A DNA stretch of 64,000 nt from positions 153,421 to 217,420 of the forward strand of contig NZ_FONX01000008.1 of NCBI RefSeq assembly GCF_900113035.1, read 5' to 3'. Below, one piece after another: positions 9,369 to 18,559 of the stretch. The notes beneath the pieces were generated by a model that was not told where the DNA came from, did not search any database, and was given only the letters and a program-made list of their open reading frames with translations. The DNA comes from Paracidovorax wautersii (GTDB lineage: Bacteria; Pseudomonadota; Gammaproteobacteria; Burkholderiales; Burkholderiaceae_C). The number at the start of each line of letters is the position of its first letter. Position 1 is the stretch's first letter. The translations under genes were made by a program, and so were the position numbers.

Positions 9369-10009
9369 CAGAACACCTGTATCTCGACACGGCGATTGCG
9401 CGGGTCGTTGGGGCCGATGCCGGGCCCGGTGAGCGGCTCGGTGCTGCCCAGGCCCCGGACCTCCACGTCACCCACCTCGGGATCGCCCTGGCGCACGAGC
9501 CGCTCGACGGTGTGCGCCCGCCGCAAGGAAAGCTGCTGGTTGAAATCCCCTTCGCCCTCGGCGCTGGTGTGGCCGAAGATGCCCATGACGGCCGGCCTGC
9601 GTTCGCGCACGGTGCGCAGCAGCTCGGGCAGCTGGGCCCAGGAGGCCGGCGTCAGCACCGTCTTGCCCTGCAGGAAATACAGGGTGAAGCTGCGCGGCGG
9701 CAGCGGCTGCGCGGCCAGCAGCGAGGCATAGCGGGCATCGACGGCCGCCTGGCCGAGCGCGAGGGCGGAGGGCGCCCCGGCGCTGCCGACGACAGACGCC
9801 CCGCTGAAACCTTCGGAGAGCGTCTGGCGCCCCTGGGCGGTGCCCAGCCACGCGCTGCCGACATGGCCGTCATCGTCCGGCAGCAGGATCAGCGTCGTGC
9901 CCGGCTGGGGCGGCGGCGGCGTGGCGCAGCCGCCGAGCAGCAGCCCCAGCACGCAGCAGAGCGCGGCGAGGCGCCGGCCTGGCCGGGAAAAAGCGGCGCC
10001 CAGGCCCAT
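9368..10009 (-). CDS. OmpA-domain outer-membrane lipoprotein
   Basis: A 213-residue protein with a lipoprotein signal peptide ending in the lipobox LLLGGC (Cys about residue 27), a linker, and a C-terminal OmpA-like peptidoglycan-binding domain. The domain shows GIFGHTSAEGEGDFNQQLSL, RRAHTVERLV and a final NDPRNRRVEI motif, the usual OmpA NxxRxRRVxI signature. It probably anchors to the outer membrane and binds cell wall. The ATG at 10009 was chosen because the lipoprotein signal starts there and it shares one base with the stop of the upstream FecR gene. Coupling with FecR and CHASE2-HD-GYP suggests one envelope-sensing unit. Confidence 0.85.
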   Translation of the reverse strand: MGLGAAFSRPGRRLAALCCVLGLLLGGCATPPPPQPGTTLILLPDDDGHVGSAWLGTAQGRQTLSEGFSGASVVGSAGAPSALALGQAAVDARYASLLAAQPLPPRSFTLYFLQGKTVLTPASWAQLPELLRTVRERRPAVMGIFGHTSAEGEGDFNQQLSLRRAHTVERLVRQGDPEVGDVEVRGLGSTEPLTGPGIGPNDPRNRRVEIQVF

Positions 10010-10524
10010 CAGTGCACTTCCAGGATCAGGCGGGTGCCCCGCACTCCGGCGACGGCGTTGGGCGTTTCCAGCTGGACCGACTGCGGCGCGAGCTTGCCGA
10101 TCTTGCCGGAGGCATAGACCGCCTGGCCCTTGGACAGGTAGATGTCGAAGGCGCAGTCGCCGCACCCGTCGGCCTTCGGCGCGAACGCGTAGCGGCGCAG
10201 CTGCAGGTCCGAAGAGTGGCCGAGCGTGAGCCGCGTGCCGTCGCGGAACACCAGCGCGGCGGTGCCGTCGGCGCCCGTCTGCACGCGGTCGGTCGCGGCG
10301 AGCGTCTGGCCTTCCTTCAGCGCCTGGCTGACGCCTGCACGCCATAGCTGCACACTGCCGGACACCCGCTTGACCAGCGCGATGCCGTCGGGCGCGTCCG
10401 TGGCCTCATGCGCGCCGCCGGCCTGGGCGGCTGGCGGAAACACGCCGACGGCCAGCCAGCAGGCCAGGATGGCCAGAACCGAACGGCCGGCACGTCGAAG
10501 TGCAGGCGTGAGCAGCGGGGTCAT
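10009..10524 (-). CDS. FecR-domain periplasmic protein
   Basis: A 171-residue protein with a Sec signal peptide (hydrophobic AILACWLAVGVF, cleavage near AAQA) and a FecR-type beta domain: SGSVQLWRAG, DRVQTGADGTAALVFRDGT, then ETPNAVAGVRGTRLILEV at the C-terminus. No cytoplasmic anti-sigma part and no inner-membrane helix are present, so this is not a FecR sigma regulator but a secreted FecR-domain protein of the kind often found beside CHASE2 sensors. An AAGGGA Shine-Dalgarno lies about 10 bases upstream of the ATG at 10524. It is the first gene of the three-gene minus-strand operon. Two CxxC-like cysteines (DGCGDC) may form a disulfide. Confidence 0.8.
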   Translation of the reverse strand: MTPLLTPALRRAGRSVLAILACWLAVGVFPPAAQAGGAHEATDAPDGIALVKRVSGSVQLWRAGVSQALKEGQTLAATDRVQTGADGTAALVFRDGTRLTLGHSSDLQLRRYAFAPKADGCGDCAFDIYLSKGQAVYASGKIGKLAPQSVQLETPNAVAGVRGTRLILEVH

Positions 10525-10632
10525 ATGGAACCAGTCCCTTGTGAGTCGTATGGGGGATGAACGGAAAAGGCCGACGAAGCGTGCACAGGCGGTCTGGCCT
10601 GCGCGCCGGACTTGACGACCCGCGCACTCATC

Positions 10633-10649
10633 TGTTACCAATACTAACA
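10633..10649. promoter_or_regulatory. Inverted repeat in FecR/AlaX divergent region
   Basis: TGTTA and TAACA arms flank 7 bases inside an A/T-rich patch that stands out from the GC-rich surroundings. Reading the minus strand towards the FecR gene, TTGTCG, 17 bases and TTAGTA resemble a sigma-70 promoter covering this repeat. A promoter with an overlapping operator for the FecR operon is the likely meaning, unproven. Confidence 0.35.
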
Positions 10650-10773
10650 AATAACATCCTTTTGCGACAAGCCGATTTCAGACGTTTCCGAGAGGCGGAC
10701 CGCCCGGGCGGCATCGCCCCCGGCCGAACCGGCAGCGGCCGGCTCTGCCGCCAGGATTGACTACCATCACACG

Positions 10774-11529
10774 ATGACCCAAGACCTCTTCCGCCAGGAC
10801 AGCCATCTCCGTGAATGCAGCGCCACCGTCACGGCCCACACGCCCGAGGGCGGGGTGGTGCTGGACCGCACCGTGTTCTACCCGCTGGGCGGAGGGCAGG
10901 CGGGCGACAGCGGCGTGCTGCTGCGCGCGGACGGCAGCGCCTGGGCCGTGGCCGACACCCGCAAGGGCAAGGACGCCGAGGGCCAGCCCACCGCCGACAT
11001 CGTGCACCTGCCGGCCGACGCCGACGCGCCGCGGCCCGCCGTGGGCGAGATAGTCACCGCCCGGCTGGACTGGGAGCGGCGCCACCGGCTGATGCGCTTT
11101 CACACCACCACGCACCTGCTCTGCCACGTGGTGGCGCAGCCGGTCAACGGCTGCTCGATCACGCCGGACTCCGCGCGCCTGGACTTCCACATGGACGGCG
11201 CGCTCGACAAGGACGCGCTCACCGCCGCCATCGCCCGGCTGGTGGCCGAGGACCACCCCGTCACCATCGGCGCCATCAGCGATGCCGAACTGGACGCCAA
11301 CCCCGCGCTGGTCAAGAGCATGAGCGTGCAGCCGCCGCGCGGCACCGGCACGGTGCGCACCGTGCGCGTGGGCGGCACGGGCGACAGCGACGGCGGCGGC
11401 GCGCAGATCGACCTGCAGCCCTGCGGCGGCACGCACGTGGCGCGCACCTCGGACATCGGCGCCGTGGTGGTCACCAAGATCGAGAAGAAGGGCGCCATGG
11501 CGCGCCGCGTGGTGCTGGGCTTCGCCTGA
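10774..11529 (+). CDS. Alanyl-tRNA editing protein (AlaX-like)
   Basis: A 251-residue stand-alone editing domain related to the C-terminal half of alanyl-tRNA synthetase. It starts with a beta-barrel part (VVLDRTVFYPLGGGQAGDSG) and continues with the tRNA second-additional-domain core. The zinc ligands are visible as HTTTHLL (HxxxH, about residue 109) and CGGTHVART (CxxxH, about residue 216). Family knowledge: it hydrolyses Ser-tRNA(Ala) or Gly-tRNA(Ala) in the cytoplasm to prevent mistranslation. It lies alone, with a divergent operon upstream and dsbD 65 bases downstream in the same direction. Confidence 0.9.
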   Translation: MTQDLFRQDSHLRECSATVTAHTPEGGVVLDRTVFYPLGGGQAGDSGVLLRADGSAWAVADTRKGKDAEGQPTADIVHLPADADAPRPAVGEIVTARLDWERRHRLMRFHTTTHLLCHVVAQPVNGCSITPDSARLDFHMDGALDKDALTAAIARLVAEDHPVTIGAISDAELDANPALVKSMSVQPPRGTGTVRTVRVGGTGDSDGGGAQIDLQPCGGTHVARTSDIGAVVVTKIEKKGAMARRVVLGFA

Positions 11530-11594
11530 CCGGGCGCAAGAGCCCCGGGAACCCCGCCGCCCGCCACCGATCCCACACAGCCACACCCCGCGCC

Positions 11595-13787
11595 ATGTTG
11601 TCCATCCGCCCGCTGCAGCGCCTGCTGCCCACTCTCTTTTTCATAGCATTCAGCGCTCTATCCATCAGCGCTGATGCCCAATTGGCGCCCAGGCAGGGCG
11701 CGGCGGGCAGCATCGTCACCACGCCGCACGTGCAGGCCGAGCTGGTGGCCCAGGCGCCCGAGGGCGTGGGCCCGGGCAAGCCGCTCTGGCTGGGGCTGTC
11801 GATCACCCACCAGCCCGACTGGCACACCTACTGGAAGAACCCCGGCGATTCCGGCCTGCCCACGCAGTTCGAATGGCAGCTGCCGGCCGGCATCGACGCG
11901 GGCGAGATCGCCTGGCCCGTGCCGCGCAAGATCCCCATCGGCAACCTGGCCAACTACGGTTACGAAGGCACGGTGCTGCTGCCCGTGCCCATGACGGTCA
12001 CCAGCGCCTACGCGCCCGGCCCGCTGGCGCGGGAGGCGACCTTCACGCTGCACGCCTCGTGGCTGGCCTGCCGCAAGGAATGCATTCCCGAAGAGGGCAG
12101 CTTCACGCTGACGGTGCCGCTGCAGGGCTCCACCGCGCTCAATTCCGCCGCCTTCGCGGCAGCCGCCAAGGCGCACCCCGTGCCGCTGGCGCCGGCCGCC
12201 GGCAACATGGCGCATGTGGAAGGCACGGCGGTGGCGCTGTCGGTGGCGGGCCTGCCCGCATCGCTGCAGGGCGAGACGCTGGACGTGTTCGCCGAAACGC
12301 CCGGCGTGGCAGAGACCGCCGCCCCCGTGGCCCAGCGCTGGCAGGGCCCGGTGTGGACGGCGCGCCTGCCGCTCTCGCCCCACCGCAGCGCGGGCCCCGA
12401 GCCCCTGCCCCTGGTGCTGGCCCATGCCGGCCAGGGCTGGCGGGTGGAGCTCTCCGTGCAGGACGGCTGGCCGCCGCTGCCGGGCCAGGCCGGCGTGTCG
12501 CCCGCCCTGCAGGCCGCGCTGCAGGCCAATGCCGACGCGGCAGCGGCCGCCGCCCCGCGCGCCGAGCCCACGCCCGCGCCGCTGGGCACCTTCGTGGTGG
12601 CGCTGTTCGGCGCGCTGCTGGGCGGGCTGATCCTGAACCTCATGCCCTGCGTGTTCCCGGTGCTGGCGATCAAGGTGGTGGGCTTCGCCCGCCACACGCA
12701 GAGCCTGCGCTCGCACCGCATCAGCGGGCTGGCCTACACGGCCGGCGTGGTGCTGTCGTTCGTGCTGCTAGGCGCGCTGATGCTCGGCCTGCGCGCTGCC
12801 GGCGAGGCCGTGGGCTGGGGCTTCCAGCTGCAGTCGCCCGCCGTGGTGGCGGCGCTGGCCGCGCTCTTCACCCTGCTGGGGCTGAACCTGGCGGGCGTCT
12901 TCGAGTTCGGCCGCATGCTGCCGGGCGGCATCGCCAGCCTGCAGGCGCGCCACCCGGTGGCCGACGCCTTCCTGACCGGCGTGCTGGCTGTGGCCGTGGC
13001 CTCGCCCTGCACCGCGCCCTTCATGGGCGCCTCGCTGGGCCTCACCGCCACGCTGCCGGGCGTGCAGGCGCTGGCCATCTTCGCGGCGCTGGGCCTGGGG
13101 CTGGCCCTGCCCTACCTGGCGGCCAGCTGGGTGCCGGCCGTGGCGCGCGCCCTGCCACGGCCCGGCCTGTGGATGGACACGCTGCGCCGCCTGATGGCCT
13201 TCCCGATGTTCGCCACCGTGGTCTGGCTGGTCTGGGTGCTGGGCCAGCAAAGCGGCATCAACGGCGCGGCGGCGCTGCTGGCGCTGCTGGTGGCCCTGTC
13301 CATGGCCGTGTGGTCGCTCACGCTGACCGGGCGCGCCCGGGCGGTGATCGCTCCGCTTTCCATAGCAATCTGCGCTTATCTGGCCTGGGCCTGGGGCCCG
13401 AAAGCCATCGAACCCGCACCCGCCGCCCTGGCCGCGGCAGGCGCGCCCGCAGGCTGGCAGCCCTGGCAGGCCGGCCTGCCCGAAAAGCTGGTTGCCGAGG
13501 GCAAGCCGGTGTTCGTGGACTTCACCGCCGCCTGGTGCGTGACCTGCCAGTACAACAAGCAGACCACCCTGTCGAACCCCGAGGTGCTGGGCGCGCTGGC
13601 CGCCAAGAAGGTCACGCTGCTGCGGGCGGACTGGACGCGGCGTGACGCGCAGATCACCGCCGCGCTGGCCAAGCTGGGGCGCAGCGGCGTGCCGGTCTAT
13701 GTGCTGATGGCCCCGGGCAAGCCGCCGGTGGTGTTCAGCGAGGTGCTGGGCCGCAAGGAGCTGACGGACGCCGTCAACGCGATCTGA
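11595..13787 (+). CDS. dsbD: Thiol:disulfide interchange protein DsbD (ScsB-like)
   Basis: A 730-residue inner-membrane electron carrier that moves reducing power from cytoplasmic thioredoxin to periplasmic partners. Order of parts: signal peptide to about residue 28 (cleavage near ADA); periplasmic N-terminal DsbD/ScsB domain to about 320 (HTYWKNPGDSGLP, CRKECIPEEG); a membrane domain of about eight helices (330-610) with the redox prolines and cysteines in NLMPCVFPVL and ASPCTAPFMG; and a C-terminal thioredoxin domain with WCVTC (Cys648 and Cys651). The N-terminal half is longer than in E. coli DsbD and resembles ScsB. Two short stretches of the coding sequence (11640-11662 and 13359-13380) look like copies of one interspersed repeat. 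Confidence 0.92.
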   Translation: MLSIRPLQRLLPTLFFIAFSALSISADAQLAPRQGAAGSIVTTPHVQAELVAQAPEGVGPGKPLWLGLSITHQPDWHTYWKNPGDSGLPTQFEWQLPAGIDAGEIAWPVPRKIPIGNLANYGYEGTVLLPVPMTVTSAYAPGPLAREATFTLHASWLACRKECIPEEGSFTLTVPLQGSTALNSAAFAAAAKAHPVPLAPAAGNMAHVEGTAVALSVAGLPASLQGETLDVFAETPGVAETAAPVAQRWQGPVWTARLPLSPHRSAGPEPLPLVLAHAGQGWRVELSVQDGWPPLPGQAGVSPALQAALQANADAAAAAAPRAEPTPAPLGTFVVALFGALLGGLILNLMPCVFPVLAIKVVGFARHTQSLRSHRISGLAYTAGVVLSFVLLGALMLGLRAAGEAVGWGFQLQSPAVVAALAALFTLLGLNLAGVFEFGRMLPGGIASLQARHPVADAFLTGVLAVAVASPCTAPFMGASLGLTATLPGVQALAIFAALGLGLALPYLAASWVPAVARALPRPGLWMDTLRRLMAFPMFATVVWLVWVLGQQSGINGAAALLALLVALSMAVWSLTLTGRARAVIAPLSIAICAYLAWAWGPKAIEPAPAALAAAGAPAGWQPWQAGLPEKLVAEGKPVFVDFTAAWCVTCQYNKQTTLSNPEVLGALAAKKVTLLRADWTRRDAQITAALAKLGRSGVPVYVLMAPGKPPVVFSEVLGRKELTDAVNAI
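11640..11662. repeat. Interspersed short repeat, copy inside dsbD signal peptide region
   Basis: The 23-base stretch beginning TTCATAGCATTCAGCGCT and ending CTATC is nearly matched by 13359-13380 in the same gene and orientation (TCCATAGCAATCTGCGCT, then TATC). Just downstream the heptamer CAGCGCT repeats (11651-11657 and 11666-11672). The A/T-rich composition stands out. It appears to encode part of the DsbD signal peptide. I recall related ATAGC...AGCGCT repeats as abundant in Comamonadaceae genomes; that recollection is unverified. Confidence 0.45.
13359..13380. repeat. Interspersed short repeat, second copy inside dsbD
   Basis: Near-match of the element at 11640-11662, same orientation, lying within the last membrane helix of the DsbD membrane domain (encodes about SIAICAYLA). 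The shared core is CATAGCAWTCWGCGCT. Both copies keep the reading frame. Confidence 0.4.
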
Positions 13788-13971
13788 GATCGTGAACGCG
13801 CTCTGACGCCCGCCGGCCGCAGCGCCGGCCACTCTTTCTTCGCGATTCCTTTACTTTTCTTCGCACGGCAGCCTGGAAACCGCCAACGTGCGCCCCTACG
13901 ATCGGCACCAGCGCCCGGCGCCGACGACAGGCCGCCCGGACGGTGCCACTCCGCCCAGACACAGGACCGCC

Positions 13972-15384
13972 ATGAGCCCGCAAGACGCCCCCCACCCCGC
14001 GCCCGCCCAGCCGCCCGCCTCCGGCCCCGCCACCGATGCCGCCACCCCGCCCCGCCGCCGCAGCCGCTGGCTGGGCACGGTCGTGGCCGTCGGCACCGTG
14101 GCCCTGATCGCCGGGGCTGCCTGGTATCTGGTGCAGCGCTCGCAAGCGCCCGGGAGCGGCGGCTTTCCCGGCGGGCGGCTGATGGTGACGGTGGGCGAGG
14201 CCGCGGCCCGCCAGTCCGAACTGCCGGTGACGATCGAGGCGCTGGGCACGGTCACGCCGCTGGCCACCGTCACGCTGCGCCCGCAGGTCTCGGGCGTTAT
14301 GACCGAGGTGCTGTTCACCGAAGGCCAGCGCGTGAAGAAGGGCCAGGTGCTGGCCCGCATCGACCCGCGTCCCTTCGAGCAGGCGCTGCTGCAGGCCCAG
14401 GGCACGCGCCAGCGCGACCAGGCGCAGCTGGACAACGCCCGCATCGTGCTCGAACGCTACCGCACCCTGCTCGGGCAGGACTCCATCGCCCGCCAGGACG
14501 TGGACACCCAGGCCGCGCTGGTGCGCCAGCTGCAGGGCACCGTGACCACCGACCTGGCGCAGGAGCAGGCCGCCCGGCTGAACCTGGACTACACGCGCAT
14601 CACCGCGCCGGCCAGTGGCCGCATCGGCCTGCGCGCGGTGGATGCGGGCAACTACGTGAGCGCGGGCGAGGCCAACGGCATCGCCACGCTGACGCAGGAA
14701 GACCCCATCGACGTGGAATTCGCCATTCCGCAGGACCGGCTGGGCGACGTGCAGGCCGCGCAGCGCGGCGGCGCGCCGCTGGCGGTGACGGCCTTCGACC
14801 GCACCCGCACGCGGGCGCTGGCCGAGGGAAACTTCCTCACGCTGGACAACCTGGTGGACACGACCACCGGCACCGTCAAGGCCAAGGCCCGCTTCGGCAA
14901 TGCCGATGGCACGCTGTTTCCCAACCAGTTCGTCAACGTGCGGCTGCTGCTGCGCGAGGTGCCGGCCGTGGTGGTGCCGGTGACGGCCGTGCGCACCGGC
15001 GCCAACGGCGACTTCGTCTATGTCATCAACGAAGACCGCACCGTGTCGCTGCGCAAGATCAAGCGCGGCCAGGCGACGGTGAGCCTGGTCGCCATCACCG
15101 AAGGCCTGAAGCCCGGCGAGCGCGTGGTGACCGAAGGCGGCGACCGCCTCAAGGACGGCGCGAAGGTGCAGCTGCAAGGCCAGGGCCCGCGCCCGGGCAG
15201 CGCCGATGGCGCCCCGGGCCGGCGCGCGCGCGGCTCCGAGCCGCAGGGCGAAGGCCGCCGCCACCGCCCGCCGCAGGACGGCGGCGCAGCGCAGGCGCCG
15301 GCCGCGCCGGCTTCTGCAGAGCCGGCCCCCACCGCGCCCGCACCCGCCGCCGCGCCCGCTGCCTCGCAGCCCGCGGCCCGATGA
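13972..15384 (+). CDS. mdtA: RND efflux periplasmic adaptor (MdtA-like)
   Basis: A 470-residue membrane-fusion protein. One N-terminal anchor helix (about residues 34-52) is followed by the lipoyl/barrel-sandwich halves ([17 protein letters not shown] and [16 protein letters not shown]), an alpha-hairpin, the second lipoyl half ([17 protein letters not shown]), and beta-barrel/membrane-proximal domains ([18 protein letters not shown]). The last 70 residues are Ala/Pro/Gly-rich and probably disordered. It links the inner-membrane RND proteins encoded next to the outer-membrane channel. The ATG at 13972 (after ACAGGAC) was chosen over the in-frame ATG at 13888 because the N-terminal region before it is not adaptor-like. 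Confidence 0.88.
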   Translation: MSPQDAPHPAPAQPPASGPATDAATPPRRRSRWLGTVVAVGTVALIAGAAWYLVQRSQAPGSGGFPGGRLMVTVGEAAARQSELPVTIEALGTVTPLATVTLRPQVSGVMTEVLFTEGQRVKKGQVLARIDPRPFEQALLQAQGTRQRDQAQLDNARIVLERYRTLLGQDSIARQDVDTQAALVRQLQGTVTTDLAQEQAARLNLDYTRITAPASGRIGLRAVDAGNYVSAGEANGIATLTQEDPIDVEFAIPQDRLGDVQAAQRGGAPLAVTAFDRTRTRALAEGNFLTLDNLVDTTTGTVKAKARFGNADGTLFPNQFVNVRLLLREVPAVVVPVTAVRTGANGDFVYVINEDRTVSLRKIKRGQATVSLVAITEGLKPGERVVTEGGDRLKDGAKVQLQGQGPRPGSADGAPGRRARGSEPQGEGRRHRPPQDGGAAQAPAAPASAEPAPTAPAPAAAPAASQPAAR

Positions 15385-15406
15385 CGCCTCACGCACGGCC
15401 CCGCCC

Positions 15407-18400
15407 ATGAGTGCCCTGAGTCCGTCGCGCCCGTTCATCGAGCGCCCCGTCGCCACCGCGCTGCTGATGCTGGCCATCGTGCTGGCAGGGCTGCTGGGGT
15501 TCCGGCTGCTGCCGCTGTCGGCCCTGCCCGAGGTGGACTACCCCACCATCCAGGTGCAGACCCTCTACCCCGGCGCCAGCCCCGAGGTGATGAGCCGCAC
15601 CGTGAGCGCGCCGCTGGAGCGCCAGTTCGGCCAGATGCCGGGGCTGGACCGCATGTCGTCCACCAGCGCGGCGGGCGTGTCCATCGTCACGCTGCAGTTC
15701 GGCCTGGGCCTGGCGCTGGACGTGGCCGAGCAGGAGGTGCAGGCCGCCATCAACGCCGGCGCCTCGCTGCTGCCGGCCGACCTGCCCGCGCCGCCCATCT
15801 ACGCCAAGGTGAACCCGGCCGACGCGCCGGTGCTGACGCTGGCCATCAGCTCCGACACCCTGCCGCTCACCGAGGTGCAGAACCTGGTCAACACCCGGCT
15901 GGCGCAGAAGATCAGCCAGGTGCCGGGCGTGGGCCTGGTCACCCTCGCGGGCGGCCAGCGCCCGGCCGTGCGCATCCAGGCCGACACCAAGGCGCTGGCC
16001 TCGTACGGCCTGGGCCTCGACACGCTGCGCACCGCCATCTCGGCGGCCAACGCCAACAGCGCCAAGGGCAGCTTCGACGGGCCGCAGCGCGCCTACAACA
16101 TCAACGCCAACGACCAGCTGGTCACGGTGGACGACTACAAGCGCCTCATCCTCACCTGGAAGAACGGCGCGCCGGTGCGCCTCTCGGACGTGGCCCGCGT
16201 GGTGGATGCGGCCGAGAACGACCGCCTCGGCGCCTGGGCCAACGAGACGCCGGCCGTCATATTGAACGTGCAGCGCCAGCCCGGCGCCAACGTGATCGCC
16301 ACGGTGGACGGCATCAAGCGCCAGCTGCCCGAGCTGGAATCGCAGCTGCCCTCCTCCATCAAGGTGCAGGTGCTGTCCGACCGCACCACCGGCATCCGCG
16401 CCTCGGTCGAGCACGTGCAGATGGAGCTGGTGCTGGCCGTGCTGATGGTGGTGCTGGTGATCTTCTTCTTCCTGCACAGCCTGCGCGCCACCGTCATCGC
16501 CAGCCTGGCCGTGCCCATCTCGCTGATCGGCACCTGCGGCGTGATGTACCTGCTGGGCTACAGCCTCAACAACCTCAGCCTGATGGCGCTGACCATCGCC
16601 ACCGGCTTCGTGGTCGATGACGCGATCGTGATGATCGAGAACATCGCCCGCTACATCGAAGAGGGCGAGCCGCCCTTCCAGGCCGCGCTCAAGGGCGCCA
16701 CGCAGATCGGCTTCACCATCATCTCGCTCACCGTGTCGCTGATCGCGGTGCTGATCCCGCTGCTCTTCATGAGCGACGTGGTGGGGCGCCTGTTCCGCGA
16801 ATTCGCGGTGACGCTGGCCATCACCATCCTGATCTCGGCCGTGGTGTCGCTCACGCTGGTGCCGATGATGTCGGCGCGATGGCTGAAAGCCGAACCCGCC
16901 CACGGCAGCCAGCGCGGCTGGACGGGCGCGGTGCAGCGCGGCTTCGACCGCGTGATCGCGCGCTACGACGTGTGGCTGCAGTGGGTGCTGCGCCACCAGC
17001 GCGCCACGCTGGTGGTGGCGCTCTTGACCATGGCGCTCACCGCCCTGCTCTACGTGGTGATCCCCAAGGGGCTCTTTCCCACGCAGGACACGGGCCAGCT
17101 GCAGGCGCGGGTGCAGGCCTCGCAGGACGTCTCGTACGCCCGCATGAGCGAGCTGCAGCAGGCCGCCGCGCGCGCCATCCTGCAGGACCCGGACGTGCAG
17201 TCGCTCAGCTCCTTCGTCGGGGTGGACGCGGCCAACAACACCATGCTCAACGCCGGGCGGATGCTGATCAACCTCAAGCCCAGCCACGACGCGCAGGCCA
17301 CCGTCATGCAGCGCCTGCGCGAGCGGGTCGCCGCCGTGCCGGGCGTGACGCTCTTCCTGCAGCCCACGCAGGACCTGACCATCGACGCCGAGACCGGCCC
17401 CACCGAATACCGCGCCTCCATCGGCGGCGTGGATTCGGCCCAGGTCAACGGCTGGACGCAGAAGCTGGTCGAACGCCTGAAGACCGTGCCCGAGGTGCGC
17501 AACGCCACCACCGACGCGGGCGCGCAGGGCCTGTCGGCCTATGTGGACATCGACCGCAACACCGCCTCGCGCGTGGGCGTCACGGCCAGCTCGGTCGATG
17601 ACACGCTCTACAGCGCCTTCGGCCAGCGCATCGTCTCCACCATCTTCACCGAGACCAACCAGTACCGCGTGATCCTGGAGGCGCAGCAGGAGCACCTGAA
17701 CAGCCCCGAGGGCCTGGGCACGCTGCCGCTGCGCACCAGCAGCAACGCGCCCACGCCGCTCTCGGCGGTGGCCACCATCCGCGAGCAGTTCGCGCCGCTG
17801 CAGGTCACGCGCGTGGCGCAGTACCCGGCGGCCACGCTGGGCTTCGACACGGCGCCGGGCGTGTCGCTGGGCCGCGCGGTGGATGCCATCCGCGCCGCGG
17901 CGCAGGAGATCGGCATGCCCGCCGGCCTGACCATGGAATTCCTCGGCGCGGCGAGCGCCTACGAGAAGTCGCTCACCAGCCAGCTCTGGCTGATCCTGGC
18001 GGCCATGGTCTGCGTCTATATCGTGCTGGGCGTGCTCTACGAGAGCTACGTGCACCCGCTCACCATCCTCTCCACCCTGCCCTCGGCCGGCGTGGGCGCG
18101 CTGCTGGCGCTGATGGTGACGGGCAACGACCTGGGGGTGATCGGCATCATCGGCATCATCCTGCTCATCGGCATCGTGAAGAAGAACGCGATCATGATGA
18201 TCGACTTCGCCATCGACGCCGAGCGCAACCAGGGCATGGGTCCGCAGCAGGCCATCCACCAGGCCGCGCTGCTGCGCTTCCGCCCGATCCTGATGACCAC
18301 GCTGGCCGCACTCTTCGCCGCGCTGCCGCTGATGCTGGGCTGGGGTGACGGCGCCGAGCTGCGCCGGCCGCTGGGCCTGGCCATCTTCGGCGGGCTGGTG

Positions 18401-18559
18401 CTGAGCCAGCTGCTCACGCTGTTCACCACGCCGGTGATCTACCTGGCCTTCGACCGCCTGGGCCGCCGCTGGACGGGCCGGGGCACGGCCGCAACGCCCA
18501 CCGCATCCGGCGCCCTCGCCACCACGGCAACGGCCGCGCCGGGCGACGCCGCGCCATGA
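15407..18559 (+). CDS. mdtB: RND efflux transporter subunit (MdtB-like)
   Basis: A 1050-residue proton-driven pump of the HAE1/MdtB type with twelve helices and two large periplasmic loops. It begins [18 protein letters not shown], as in MdtB, MdtC and MuxB-like proteins. Helix 4 carries the proton-relay acidic pair ([20 protein letters not shown]), and the duplicated second half shows [20 protein letters not shown]. It is 22 bases downstream of the adaptor and overlaps the next RND gene by four bases. Two different RND subunits in tandem are the hallmark of MdtABC/MuxABC pumps, which form heterotrimers and export bile-salt-like and aminocoumarin compounds. Confidence 0.93.
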   Translation: MSALSPSRPFIERPVATALLMLAIVLAGLLGFRLLPLSALPEVDYPTIQVQTLYPGASPEVMSRTVSAPLERQFGQMPGLDRMSSTSAAGVSIVTLQFGLGLALDVAEQEVQAAINAGASLLPADLPAPPIYAKVNPADAPVLTLAISSDTLPLTEVQNLVNTRLAQKISQVPGVGLVTLAGGQRPAVRIQADTKALASYGLGLDTLRTAISAANANSAKGSFDGPQRAYNINANDQLVTVDDYKRLILTWKNGAPVRLSDVARVVDAAENDRLGAWANETPAVILNVQRQPGANVIATVDGIKRQLPELESQLPSSIKVQVLSDRTTGIRASVEHVQMELVLAVLMVVLVIFFFLHSLRATVIASLAVPISLIGTCGVMYLLGYSLNNLSLMALTIATGFVVDDAIVMIENIARYIEEGEPPFQAALKGATQIGFTIISLTVSLIAVLIPLLFMSDVVGRLFREFAVTLAITILISAVVSLTLVPMMSARWLKAEPAHGSQRGWTGAVQRGFDRVIARYDVWLQWVLRHQRATLVVALLTMALTALLYVVIPKGLFPTQDTGQLQARVQASQDVSYARMSELQQAAARAILQDPDVQSLSSFVGVDAANNTMLNAGRMLINLKPSHDAQATVMQRLRERVAAVPGVTLFLQPTQDLTIDAETGPTEYRASIGGVDSAQVNGWTQKLVERLKTVPEVRNATTDAGAQGLSAYVDIDRNTASRVGVTASSVDDTLYSAFGQRIVSTIFTETNQYRVILEAQQEHLNSPEGLGTLPLRTSSNAPTPLSAVATIREQFAPLQVTRVAQYPAATLGFDTAPGVSLGRAVDAIRAAAQEIGMPAGLTMEFLGAASAYEKSLTSQLWLILAAMVCVYIVLGVLYESYVHPLTILSTLPSAGVGALLALMVTGNDLGVIGIIGIILLIGIVKKNAIMMIDFAIDAERNQGMGPQQAIHQAALLRFRPILMTTLAALFAALPLMLGWGDGAELRRPLGLAIFGGLVLSQLLTLFTTPVIYLAFDRLGRRWTGRGTAATPTASGALATTATAAPGDAAP

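Noticed and set aside
10009..10524. Reading the FecR-domain protein as the anti-sigma factor of an iron-uptake sigma system.
   Set aside because: It has a cleavable signal peptide and no cytoplasmic anti-sigma segment, and no sigma factor or TonB receptor gene is nearby.
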